Assembly: GCA_964433875.1 (NCBI GenBank) | Contig: CAYSSO010000046.1 | Location: 1-9,420 of the forward strand | Direction: 5' to 3' | Origin: Athalassotoga sp964433875 | Lineage (GTDB): Bacteria > Thermotogota > Thermotogae > Mesoaciditogales > Mesoaciditogaceae | Length of the DNA stretch: 9,420 bases | Part shown: piece after piece, positions 1 through 7,149 of the stretch | Numbering within the stretch: the first letter of the stretch is position 1 | Layout: each line of letters opens with the position of its first letter | Translations under genes and position numbers: made by a program | Notes under the pieces: model-generated | What the model was told of the DNA's origin: nothing | The model's input: only the letters and a program-made list of their open reading frames with translations | Databases searched by the model: none

Positions 1-410
1 TCAATTCTTATCTTGGAGATATGTTGGCTATTTCAACTGTCACAATACCTTTTGGAACGATACTTTTAACGGCTTTTATGAGGAATATTCCTTTTGAGTT
101 AATAGAAGCTGCTGTCGTAGATGGAGCAAGTTCATTTAGAATATTTAGACAGATAGTGTTACCAATTTCTCGCTCTGGGATAGTGACTGTTAGTTTGTTG
201 ACGTTTATGCTTGGGTGGGGAGATTTCATATTTTCTGTTTCTTTACTTCAAAATCAATCAATGGTACCTATGAGTGTTGGTCATTATACTTCATCTTGGA
301 ATATTCTTATGGCAGGGAGTATGATTTACGATCTTATACCTTTAGTCGTGACTATAATTGCAGGAAGATCTTTACTATCAGGTTTAACTGTTGGAGCCTT
401 AAAAGAATAA
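1..410 (+). CDS. Sugar ABC transporter permease, MalG type (3' end only)
   Basis: This is the C-terminal part of an inner-membrane permease of a carbohydrate ABC importer (CUT1 family, MalG/UgpE type). The reading frame is open from base 3, so the gene begins outside the window; about 135 residues are visible. The EAA loop that contacts the ATPase is clear: ELIEAAVVDGASSFRIF followed by LP, about 38 to 65 residues into the visible part. Hydrophobic segments flank it, and the tail GLTVGALKE is the usual end of MalG-type permeases. The stop lies 20 bases before araM, so the two are probably co-transcribed. A second MalG-type permease occurs at 4078-4923, so this one likely belongs to a different transporter or a duplicated set. 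Base composition looks more AT-rich than that of the following genes. The family call is secure; the substrate is unknown. Confidence 0.9.
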   Translation, partial: NSYLGDMLAISTVTIPFGTILLTAFMRNIPFELIEAAVVDGASSFRIFRQIVLPISRSGIVTVSLLTFMLGWGDFIFSVSLLQNQSMVPMSVGHYTSSWNILMAGSMIYDLIPLVVTIIAGRSLLSGLTVGALKE

Positions 411-415
411 ATTTG

Positions 416-424
416 AAAGGGTGG
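416..424 (+). promoter_or_regulatory. Ribosome binding site supporting the TTG start of araM
   Basis: AAAGGGTGG lies six bases before the TTG at 431. An in-frame TAA (428-430) immediately precedes that TTG, so no earlier start is possible, and the next in-frame ATG is near codon 89, inside the conserved fold. The site therefore fixes TTG as the initiation codon. Confidence 0.65.
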
Positions 425-430
425 CTTTAA

Positions 431-1702
431 TTGAAAGAAGAATTATTCGAAGGAATTTCGATAAGCCCGATAAAGTATATCTTAATCGATGAAAATGTTT
501 TGAAAGAAGTACCTTATGTCCTCAACGATTTAGGAGTAAAGAAAAGCATAACCGTCATCTGCGATCAAAATACTTACGATGCCGCGGGAGAAGAAGTTAT
601 CGGATATTTAAAAGATTTCAACGTCACGCTTTGTAAATTCGATAAGTCTCATCTTATTCCAGATGAAAGATCGCTTGGCGAGATAATTTTGAGAATGGAT
701 CCTAAAAGTGAATTTCTATGTGCGATAGGATCGGGCACGATAAATGATCTCACAAGGTTTGTAAGTTTCAAAACGAAGATACCGTATGGAATCGTTGCAA
801 CGGCTCCGTCGATGGATGGGTACACATCGTCCGTTTCTCCTTTGATCGTGAATGGGTTTAAACGTACTTACAACGCTGGATATCCTCAATTTGTAATCGG
901 AGATCTCGGTGTGCTTTCGGGCGCACCTTACGATATGATAACTTCTGGCTTTGGAGATATCATCGGGAAGTACACATCTCTTGCCGACTGGATGGTAAGT
1001 AGCGTTGTCATTGGAGAAAAATTTTCAGAAGATATTGCAAATATAGTCAGAAATTCAATTGAAAGATGTGTTAAGAATGCTCAAAAGATCAAAATAAGAG
1101 ACAAATCTGCCGTCAAAAATATTATGGATGCGCTTGTGCTTTCCGGAATAGCCATGCTCAAGGTCGGAAATTCAAGGCCAGCATCCGGATTAGAGCATCA
1201 TATCGCGCACTACATCGAAATAAAGGCCCTTATGGATGGTAAGATTCCACCATTTCATGGAAGTTCAGTTGGAGTTGCAGAGGTAATCGCTTCCGAAATT
1301 TATCATAAGATCTTTTCGTTGAATTCCGATGAGGTTCAAAAGATGATCGCTGAAGCTAATTTTGAAACCGAAGAGGAGTATACGGAAAGAATAAAAAGCA
1401 TTTACGGACCGATCTCAAACGAGATCTTCAAAGAGACAGGAAAATTTTATGTGGATAAATTCGAAAGAGAGAAGAGACAAAAGCAGATAGTCGCTAACTG
1501 GGATTATTTGAAAGAATGGGTTCATGAAAATGTCCCTGAGTCTTACCGTGTGAAAGATTTATTGAAATCAATTGATGCCCCTACAACTTTACAAGATATT
1601 AACGTTAAAATGGATTTGAACGAGATCGTTAAAAATGCCAAAGAAATAAGAAAAAGGTATACAATTTTGAGGCTGGCCGAGGATATAGGATTAGATGTAT
1701 GA
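431..1702 (+). CDS. araM: sn-Glycerol-1-phosphate dehydrogenase, AraM/EgsA family
   Basis: The protein is a 423-residue cytoplasmic member of the iron-containing alcohol dehydrogenase superfamily, G1P dehydrogenase branch, which reduces dihydroxyacetone phosphate to sn-glycerol 1-phosphate with NAD(P)H. Visible motifs are the nucleotide-binding GSGTINDL (residues 100-107), APSMDGYTS (125-133), GFGDIIGKYTSLADW with probable metal ligand Asp176, GLEHHIAH (253-260, a metal His) and PFHG (274-277, His276). The length is slightly above the roughly 400 residues of Bacillus AraM; the C-terminal extension (about 350-423) is charged and helical. It starts with TTG. The name araM comes from its habit of sitting in arabinose operons, as here, between sugar-transport genes and ahead of araD/araB-like genes. 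Its role in sugar use is not established; Bacillus uses its product for an ether-type glycerolipid. The family is confident; the in vivo role is open. Confidence 0.92.
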   Translation: MKEELFEGISISPIKYILIDENVLKEVPYVLNDLGVKKSITVICDQNTYDAAGEEVIGYLKDFNVTLCKFDKSHLIPDERSLGEIILRMDPKSEFLCAIGSGTINDLTRFVSFKTKIPYGIVATAPSMDGYTSSVSPLIVNGFKRTYNAGYPQFVIGDLGVLSGAPYDMITSGFGDIIGKYTSLADWMVSSVVIGEKFSEDIANIVRNSIERCVKNAQKIKIRDKSAVKNIMDALVLSGIAMLKVGNSRPASGLEHHIAHYIEIKALMDGKIPPFHGSSVGVAEVIASEIYHKIFSLNSDEVQKMIAEANFETEEEYTERIKSIYGPISNEIFKETGKFYVDKFEREKRQKQIVANWDYLKEWVHENVPESYRVKDLLKSIDAPTTLQDINVKMDLNEIVKNAKEIRKRYTILRLAEDIGLDV

Positions 1703-1733
1703 TTTATCAATGTGATAAAATATTAATTGATAA
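1703..1733 (+). promoter_or_regulatory. Putative operator: TGATAA half-site cluster, with overlapping possible extended -10
   Basis: The araM to binding-protein gap begins with a perfect 17-base palindrome, TTTATCA-atg-TGATAAA (1703-1719), and carries a third half-site, TGATAA, at 1728-1733. TTATCAAT (1704-1711) also pairs exactly with ATTGATAA (1726-1733). TGATAAAAT at 1713-1721 resembles an extended -10 element (TG-n-TAAAAT), which would put a start near 1728 and leave about 50 bases of leader. Symmetric half-sites overlapping a promoter are the usual layout for a repressor site. The regulator is not identifiable from the sequence, and AT-rich sequence makes chance a real possibility. Confidence 0.4.
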
Positions 1734-1765
1734 GAAAATAAAAATTCAAATATTTCCATCTTTTA

Positions 1766-1774
1766 GGGGAGGTG
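1766..1774 (+). promoter_or_regulatory. Strong ribosome binding site of the sugar-binding protein gene
   Basis: GGGGAGGTG ends five bases before ATG 1780. It places the start 27 codons downstream of an ATG at 1699 that overlaps the araM stop, and it gives a proper signal peptide at the N-terminus. It is among the strongest Shine-Dalgarno sequences in the window, fitting a highly expressed binding protein. Confidence 0.85.
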
Positions 1775-1779
1775 CAAAA

Positions 1780-3123
1780 ATGGGTAAGTATCGTGTGCTT
1801 TTGCTGGTAATTTCGATGATCGCCGTAATGACATTTGCGGCGTTAGCGGTGACGACGATAAGCGTTGTCGTTTCTCCGGACAATGGTCCATCTATCCAAT
1901 ATCTTGCACAGCAATTCATGAAGCAAAACCCTGATATCAAGGTAGATGTCACGATCATTTCCTGGGAAACACTCTATCCAAGACTACTTGCGGATTTAAC
2001 TTCTAAAACAGGTGTCTACGATGCGTTCACGTGGGACGTTATGACGGCTGGCGCAATGCACAGTGGATGTCTTGACCTTACCCAGTATTTCAAAGATCAT
2101 CCCGATATAATCCCTGCAGGATATGATATGAATGACTTACTGCCCCTTGCTTACAAACTTGGCACGTGGAACGGAGATTTAATAGGATTGCCTTACTACA
2201 ACAACACAATGCTTTTCTATTACAGAAAAGATCTTTTCAACAATCCAACGTACCAAGATCAATTTTACAAGATGTTTGGAAGGCCTTTAAGAGTTCCGAC
2301 GACATGGGCAGAGGCTGTTGATGTGGCGAGGTTCTTCACACAGGCATATAATCCAAAGTCACCAACAAGATACGGTATAGCTCTTATGTTCCCAACGACC
2401 CATACGATGTTTTATATGTTCCCGCTCTTCTTCGGACCTTACAGAACAAGCACAGATGGAATAAGGGAATTTGGACCTGTGAATTTCAATTACGGAACTT
2501 ACTTTACATCTGATGGAAAACCTGCATTTGCAAACAAATATGGTCTTATGGCTCTTGAAGACATGAAGGCTTTGATGCCGTATGCGCCTGATCCTCTCGG
2601 TTCAGATTACGGCCAGACAATAGAATACTTTGCCCAGGGAATGGTTGCGATGTGTCCACAATGGACAAATCCATACTTACAATTTGCGTCTTCACCAGCC
2701 CTTCAGCCAGCAAATGAAAAGATCGGAATAGCGCCAATGCCTGGCGTATCAGTTGCAGGAAACTGGGCTTTGGGAGTCAACAAGTACATATCACCTGAAA
2801 AACAAGAAGCGGCCGTCAAATTCATTCTCTTCTGCACAACTAAAGAGGCTGGAATGGAAGTTCTGAAGCAATTTGCAATAGCGCCGGTAAGAGAATCTAT
2901 TCTCGATAGTCCAGAGGCCCAGGCTGCTATTCCATGGGTATCGGCACTTCCATCAATATACCAAACTGAGGCCTTCAGACCGAGAATACCCCAGGAACCT
3001 CAACTTGAAAGCATAACAGATGTTTATTTCTCAAAGATGCTTAGCGGTGCGATTCCAATGACCATTCAATCACTTCAAAATCTTGCAGATCAGTGGAACA
3101 AGGTACTTGCCGGTGGTCAATAA
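1780..3123 (+). CDS. Sugar ABC transporter substrate-binding protein (family 1, CUT1)
   Basis: A 447-residue secreted solute-binding protein (COG1653-like) that captures a sugar outside the inner membrane and delivers it to the permeases encoded next. The N-terminus is a signal peptide: MGKYR, a hydrophobic core (residues 6-22) and a probable cleavage after ALA at residue 23; there is no lipobox cysteine, so a soluble or non-lipidated protein is expected. The mature start, TTISVVVSPDNGPSIQYLAQQF, is the usual first beta strand and helix of the family. Near the C-terminal third, KIGIAPMPG, the NWALGVNKY stretch and SPEKQEAAVKFILFCTT are typical hinge and closing-domain features. The start at 1780 is chosen over ATG 1699 because of the ribosome site and signal peptide. 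Neighbouring araD/araB-like genes suggest L-arabinose or an arabinose-containing oligosaccharide as ligand; that is inferred from context only. Confidence 0.92.
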   Translation: MGKYRVLLLVISMIAVMTFAALAVTTISVVVSPDNGPSIQYLAQQFMKQNPDIKVDVTIISWETLYPRLLADLTSKTGVYDAFTWDVMTAGAMHSGCLDLTQYFKDHPDIIPAGYDMNDLLPLAYKLGTWNGDLIGLPYYNNTMLFYYRKDLFNNPTYQDQFYKMFGRPLRVPTTWAEAVDVARFFTQAYNPKSPTRYGIALMFPTTHTMFYMFPLFFGPYRTSTDGIREFGPVNFNYGTYFTSDGKPAFANKYGLMALEDMKALMPYAPDPLGSDYGQTIEYFAQGMVAMCPQWTNPYLQFASSPALQPANEKIGIAPMPGVSVAGNWALGVNKYISPEKQEAAVKFILFCTTKEAGMEVLKQFAIAPVRESILDSPEAQAAIPWVSALPSIYQTEAFRPRIPQEPQLESITDVYFSKMLSGAIPMTIQSLQNLADQWNKVLAGGQ

Positions 3124-3132
3124 AAATTAGAC

Positions 3133-3154
3133 GGGGAGATGGAAACATCTCCCC
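3133..3154 (+). promoter_or_regulatory. Intercistronic GAAA-tetraloop hairpin between binding protein and permease
   Basis: GGGGAGATG (3133-3141) pairs perfectly with CATCTCCCC (3146-3154) around a GAAA loop, a GNRA tetraloop. The nine-base-pair GC-rich stem starts ten bases after the binding-protein stop and is not followed by a T-run, so it is unlikely to be an efficient terminator. By analogy with the malE-malF gap of enteric bacteria, it probably protects the upstream mRNA 3' end or attenuates, giving more binding protein than permease. Structure is seen; function is inferred. Confidence 0.75.
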
Positions 3155-3172
3155 TTCCAATGAGGTGATCAA

Positions 3173-4063
3173 ATGAGCAAATCAAGTAGAAAAATAGCGA
3201 TTTTGTTTATATTGCCTGTTATAATTTTCTATCTTGTCATGGCAATTTACCCTTTTGTAAGCATGGTGTACGAGTCATTCACGAATTTGAACCTAACAAT
3301 ACCGCATTCTGGCCAATTTATTGGGTTGAGTAATTATTTCGCCATATTTCAGGATCCGCTGGCCTTATCTTCCATTGATTTTTCTGCCATGGTCATATAT
3401 ATAGCGGTTCCGGTTGAGATGATTTTAGGTCTCGTTTTTGCTTATTTGATAAGAGGCCTAAAGGGAGAAAAGATTTTTAGAACTCTCTTTCTCATTCCAA
3501 TGATGATTCCCGGAATCGTTTTTGGTATAGCAGCCCAGATGATCTTCAATTATCTTTTCGGTGCTGCGAATTATTTTCTTTCATTTTTTGGGATTCAACC
3601 CATTGCGTGGCTTGGACAAGCTTCAACGGCCCAGTTTGTGATAATATTTTTGGACGTTTTACAATGGACGCCATTTGTTTTTTTAATAATTTATGCCGGC
3701 CTTTTATCCGTTCCACAAGATTTGATAGATGCGGCTAAGGTCGATGGTGCCAATGGATGGCAGGCCTTCTTGCACGTTGAGTTTCCAACTCTAAAACCCT
3801 TGATTTATGTGGCTTTAATAATAAGGATAATAGATGCTTTAAAGATATTCGGAAAGATTTACATGACCACGTGGGGAGGACCCGGGACTGCGACATCTTC
3901 ATGGTCTTTTTACATATACAAAGTTGGGGTTTCATATGGATGGGATATAGGGTATGCCTCTGCGCTTGCCGTTATTTTGCTTATAGTTAGCACAATTCTT
4001 GTCAACATACTCATAAGATTCTTAAATCTCGGAGAACAACTCGGCATTTCTAAAGAGGCTTGA
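3173..4063 (+). CDS. Sugar ABC transporter permease, MalF/UgpA type
   Basis: An inner-membrane permease of 296 residues, the first of the pair that forms the translocation channel for the sugar handed over by the preceding binding protein. Hydrophobic segments lie at about residues 8-30, 71-94, 104-128, 154-177, 209-225 and 262-283, giving six membrane spans. The EAA loop is visible as DAAKVDGANGWQAFLHVEFPTLKP (about 186-209), where the ATPase docks. The segment WGGPGTATSSWSFYIYK is typical of the MalF/UgpA side of the family. ATG 3173 has AGGTGAT about four bases upstream, so the start is well supported. The stop overlaps the region just before the next permease (its ATG is 15 bases on), consistent with coupled expression. 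No ATPase gene accompanies the pair; Thermotogota often use one ATPase for several CUT1 systems. Confidence 0.93.
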   Translation: MSKSSRKIAILFILPVIIFYLVMAIYPFVSMVYESFTNLNLTIPHSGQFIGLSNYFAIFQDPLALSSIDFSAMVIYIAVPVEMILGLVFAYLIRGLKGEKIFRTLFLIPMMIPGIVFGIAAQMIFNYLFGAANYFLSFFGIQPIAWLGQASTAQFVIIFLDVLQWTPFVFLIIYAGLLSVPQDLIDAAKVDGANGWQAFLHVEFPTLKPLIYVALIIRIIDALKIFGKIYMTTWGGPGTATSSWSFYIYKVGVSYGWDIGYASALAVILLIVSTILVNILIRFLNLGEQLGISKEA

Positions 4064-4064
4064 A

Positions 4065-4070
4065 GGGAGA
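4065..4070 (+). promoter_or_regulatory. Ribosome binding site deciding the start of the second permease
   Basis: GGGAGA sits seven bases before ATG 4078. The alternative TTG at 4060 overlaps the previous stop but has no well-placed ribosome site and would add only six residues (MKGEKK), so ATG 4078 is preferred. Confidence 0.7.
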
Positions 4071-4077
4071 GAAAAAG

Positions 4078-4923
4078 ATGAGACCAAAGGCGAAAAGGAA
4101 AATTATAAATATCGTAAGGTACATCTTTACAATCCTTATACTTGTTGTATTCTTATTTCCCGCTTACTGGATAACTATTACGGCCTTTAAGCCATCTTCT
4201 GAATGGAACCAGTGGCCACCTCATTTTTGGCCGTATCATCCAACACTTTCAAATTTCTTCGGAGGGAATTCAGTTTCTTCAATTGAAGGAATTTTGCCAT
4301 TTTTAAGAAATAGCCTGGTTGTGTCAACGGCTGTTGCAGTGATCGCGGCGATAATAGCGCTTCTTGCAGCCTATTCGATAGCAAGGTTTAAAACAGGTGG
4401 GATGGCTTTGGCCGGGTGGATAATATCGATGAGAATGCTTCCTCCCGTTACCATAGTTATACCCCTTTACGTTATATACGCAAAGGTGAATTTACTTAAC
4501 ACATGGACCGGTTTGATCCTTATATATCTTGTTCCTGCGATAGCGCTTGGTGTATGGATCCTCATCACATTCATAAACCAAATTCCAAAAGAACTTGATG
4601 AAGCGGCCAAGATAGATGGGGCATCCAATTTGCAAACCTTTATCCATGTCATATTGCCCTTGAGTTTAAGTGGTTTTGCGGCAGTTATGGTTTTAACATT
4701 TATCCAAACGTGGAGCGAATTTCTCCTTGCGACTATTCTTACGAGCAATTCGGCTGCTCAAACATTGCCGGTCTATTTGGGAAGGTTTATAACAGGTTAT
4801 AATATCGCATGGGGCGCACTTTCTGCCGCAGGTTTGATAACGATGTTACCTGTTATAGTTTTTGGTATCATATTCCAGAGATATCTAATCAGAGGACTCA
4901 CATTTGGTGCGGTAAAATATTGA
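4078..4923 (+). CDS. Sugar ABC transporter permease, MalG type
   Basis: A 281-residue inner-membrane permease, partner of the MalF-type protein just upstream. The basic N-terminus (MRPKAKRK) precedes the first membrane span (about 14-36), with further spans near 79-102, 110-135, 143-167, 197-221 and 248-268. The segment WITITAFKPSSEW after span one and the tail FQRYLIRGLTFGAVKY are hallmarks of MalG/UgpE permeases. The EAA loop reads DEAAKIDGASNLQTFIHVILPLS (about 174-196), with the conserved Asp-Gly-Ala. It differs clearly from the partial MalG-type permease at the left edge, for example in keeping the FQRY before the final GLT motif where the other has AGRSLLS. The araD-like gene starts 13 bases after its stop with a good ribosome site, continuing the operon. 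Confidence 0.93.
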   Translation: MRPKAKRKIINIVRYIFTILILVVFLFPAYWITITAFKPSSEWNQWPPHFWPYHPTLSNFFGGNSVSSIEGILPFLRNSLVVSTAVAVIAAIIALLAAYSIARFKTGGMALAGWIISMRMLPPVTIVIPLYVIYAKVNLLNTWTGLILIYLVPAIALGVWILITFINQIPKELDEAAKIDGASNLQTFIHVILPLSLSGFAAVMVLTFIQTWSEFLLATILTSNSAAQTLPVYLGRFITGYNIAWGALSAAGLITMLPVIVFGIIFQRYLIRGLTFGAVKY

Positions 4924-4936
4924 TAGAGGTGATTAA

Positions 4937-5575
4937 ATGTACGAAGATATTAAAAGAATGCTTCACAGTGCACACATGAATCTTGAAAATTACGGCCTTG
5001 TGATGTACACAAGCGGAAACATAAGTGTAAGAGTCGGTGAACATGTCGTTATAAAGCCATCTGGCGTTCCTTACGATGAGTTAAGACCAGAAGATTTCGT
5101 TGTCGTCGATTTAAATGGCAAAGTTATAGACGGAAAGTTAAAGCCATCTGTTGACACAGCAACCCATCTTTACATTTACAAAAATAGATCGGACATCGGT
5201 TGTGTAATCCACACGCATTCTCCATACGCATCTGCCTTTGCCATTTTAAATGAGCCATTGCCTGTCTACAGCACTGCCCACGCCGATGTTTTCGGAGTTG
5301 AGATTCCGGTTTCTGAATACGCTCCCGTCGGATCGGAGGCCATAGGGAAGGCGGCTTTAAAGGTTGCGAATAAGGCTGGGGCTGTATTGCTCGCAAAGCA
5401 CGGAGTACTTGTCTTTGGTAAAGATCTCAAAAGTACTCTGCGAGAGGCTATTTTCTTGGAAGAAGTTGCCAAGACTGCGTATCTTGCCAGGACAATGGGA
5501 AGGCCTGAGCCTTTAGACGATCAAGAGGCTCAAAGGCTTTACGATTACCACCATACACATTACGGACAGAGGTGA
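4937..5575 (+). CDS. araD: L-ribulose-5-phosphate 4-epimerase (class II aldolase family)
   Basis: A 212-residue cytoplasmic zinc enzyme, predicted to interconvert L-ribulose 5-phosphate and D-xylulose 5-phosphate, joining arabinose catabolism to the pentose phosphate pathway. Zinc ligands are His92 and His94 (HTH) and His155 (AKHG). Phosphate-binding SGN (26-28) and KPSG (40-43) are present. The residue that in E. coli separates epimerase (Asp76) from fuculose aldolase (Glu73) is Asp here (Asp73, in KPSVDTATH). Thr113 and Asp117 in STAHAD match Thr116 and Asp120 of E. coli AraD, and the C-terminal HYGQ carries the counterpart of Tyr229. The tail is a few residues shorter than E. coli AraD (231), and the equivalent of His218 is not obvious. 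ATG 4937 has AGAGGTGAT upstream; the kinase gene follows after four bases. Another pentulose-phosphate epimerase is the main alternative. Confidence 0.85.
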   Translation: MYEDIKRMLHSAHMNLENYGLVMYTSGNISVRVGEHVVIKPSGVPYDELRPEDFVVVDLNGKVIDGKLKPSVDTATHLYIYKNRSDIGCVIHTHSPYASAFAILNEPLPVYSTAHADVFGVEIPVSEYAPVGSEAIGKAALKVANKAGAVLLAKHGVLVFGKDLKSTLREAIFLEEVAKTAYLARTMGRPEPLDDQEAQRLYDYHHTHYGQR

Positions 5576-5579
5576 AAAT

Positions 5580-7121
5580 ATGTATCTGATGGGAACGGAC
5601 ATAGGAACTCAGGGAACGAAGACGATAGTCGTTGATGAAAATGGTAAGTTGATATCCGAAAGTTTTCGTGAATACAAGGTTATAACCCCTCGTCCATCAT
5701 GGGCCGAACAATGGCCAGGCGTGTGGGTAAAGGCCGTCATAGAGACGGTAAAAGAGTCATTTTCTAAGGCAAATGTTCCTCCAAAGGAGATAGCCGGGAT
5801 AGCGATAAGCGGTCTCTACGGTGGTTCTGGAATACCAGTGGACAAAAATGTTGAGCCGCTTTATCCATGCCTTATATGGATGGACAGGCGCGCGAAGAAG
5901 GAGACGAAATGGGTTAAAGATAATGTGCCGAAGGATAAAATTTTCGGCATAACCGGTAATTACGTCGATTCCTATTTTGGGTTTACAAAGATAATGTGGA
6001 TAAGAGACAACCTTCCAGATGTGTGGAAAAAGACGTATCAATTTGTTACACCAAAAGATTTTGTGATATACCAGATGACCGCAACACTAGGCACCGATTA
6101 CACTTCTGCCGGAAATCTCGGAGGGGTCTTTGACATACGTAAAAAAACATGGTCTGAAGAGATGGGAAAAATTCTTGGGATAGACGTACAGAAATTACCA
6201 CAGAAGATCTTCAAATCTTCGGATGTTATGGGTTATTTGAACAAACAATATGCCGATCTGACAGGTTTAATGGAGGGAACGCCGGTTATCGCAGGAGGGA
6301 TAGATGCGCCCGTTGCCCAGTTAAGTGCCGGCGCTTTATTTGAAGGAGAACATGTCGCAATGGCCGGAACTTCTATGTGCTGGGGAACTGTCCACGATGG
6401 AAAGTATCTTACTCCGGAACTTGTGAGTTATCCGTACGTCGTTCACGATGATAGGCTTATATACACATTCGGAGGGGGAGCAACGTCGGGTGAACTTGCA
6501 AGGTGGTTTAGAGACAACTTCGGAAAGTACGAAAAAGAGATAAGCGAAAAGACCGGCATTCCATCGTACACCTTGCTTGAATTGGAGACGAAAAACATTC
6601 CGGCGGGAAGCGACGGAGTAATCGTGCTCCCATACTTCATGGGAGAGAGATCGCCAATATGGGATCCTGACGCGAGAGGAGTTATCTTTGGGCTGAGTTT
6701 GTATCACACGAGATCTCATGTTTACAAAGCGATGTTGGAAGCAGCCGCTTATTCTCTAAAGCATAACATGGAAGTCGCCATAAAATCTGGAATAAAGTTG
6801 AATCGCGATTGCTGGATCGTCGGAGGCGTTGCGAAATCCGAATACTGGGTGAAGATCTTTGCAGATGTAACGGGCTTTTCTATGAAAAGGCTTGCCAATG
6901 ATGTTGAGGCGCCATTTGGAGATGCTTTTCTTGCCGGACTTGGAACAAAGGTCATAGATAAACCCGAGAAAATAAAAGATTGGGTAAAGTTCAGAACGGA
7001 GATAGAACCCGATGAGAAGGACAAAGCGCTTTACGGAAAATATTACGAAATATACAAAGAACTCTACGAAAAAACAAAAGAAACGATGGAAAAGGCTTCT
7101 TCAATTTTCGATCAAGAATAA
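5580..7121 (+). CDS. araB: FGGY-family carbohydrate kinase, probable L-ribulokinase (Thermotoga type)
   Basis: A 513-residue cytoplasmic kinase of the FGGY family, predicted to phosphorylate L-ribulose with ATP to give the substrate of the preceding epimerase. The N-terminal ATPase-fold motif DIGTQGTK (7-14) binds phosphate; WMDRRAKKE (100-108) is the family's sugar-side loop; GGIDAPVAQLSAGA (239-252) carries the catalytic base Asp242; AGTS (262-265) is the second phosphate motif; GGVAKSEYWVKIFADV (415-430) is the adenosine-binding FGGY signature. Length is normal. The start ATG follows a ribosome site, GAGGTGA, that is formed by the end and stop codon of araD, so translation is likely coupled. 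Overall it recalls the T. maritima ribulokinase more than the E. coli AraB sequence, from memory rather than alignment. FGGY substrate is hard to read from sequence; xylulose or another ketose remains possible. Confidence 0.82.
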   Translation: MYLMGTDIGTQGTKTIVVDENGKLISESFREYKVITPRPSWAEQWPGVWVKAVIETVKESFSKANVPPKEIAGIAISGLYGGSGIPVDKNVEPLYPCLIWMDRRAKKETKWVKDNVPKDKIFGITGNYVDSYFGFTKIMWIRDNLPDVWKKTYQFVTPKDFVIYQMTATLGTDYTSAGNLGGVFDIRKKTWSEEMGKILGIDVQKLPQKIFKSSDVMGYLNKQYADLTGLMEGTPVIAGGIDAPVAQLSAGALFEGEHVAMAGTSMCWGTVHDGKYLTPELVSYPYVVHDDRLIYTFGGGATSGELARWFRDNFGKYEKEISEKTGIPSYTLLELETKNIPAGSDGVIVLPYFMGERSPIWDPDARGVIFGLSLYHTRSHVYKAMLEAAAYSLKHNMEVAIKSGIKLNRDCWIVGGVAKSEYWVKIFADVTGFSMKRLANDVEAPFGDAFLAGLGTKVIDKPEKIKDWVKFRTEIEPDEKDKALYGKYYEIYKELYEKTKETMEKASSIFDQE

Positions 7122-7149
7122 GAGAGCGTAAAGCTCTCTTTTTATTTTA
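7120..7149 (+). terminator. Rho-independent terminator after the kinase gene, possibly bidirectional
   Basis: AAGAGAGC (7120-7127) pairs with GCTCTCTT (7133-7140) around a GTAAA loop and is followed by a T-rich tract. It begins at the last base of the kinase stop codon and ends the sugar operon. The opposite-strand kinase-like gene stops at 7142, so the same hairpin lies just after it as well; on that strand it is followed by a weaker TTATTCTT tail. Confidence 0.88.

Noticed and set aside
1699..1779. N-terminal extension of the binding protein from the ATG overlapping the araM stop
   Set aside because: It has no ribosome site and would put 27 mostly polar, lysine-rich residues before the signal peptide; ATG 1780 has a strong site and an immediate signal peptide.
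6336..6719. 127-codon open frame antisense to the kinase gene
   Set aside because: The encoded peptide resembles no family I recognise, and the other strand carries conserved FGGY kinase motifs throughout; it is a shadow frame.
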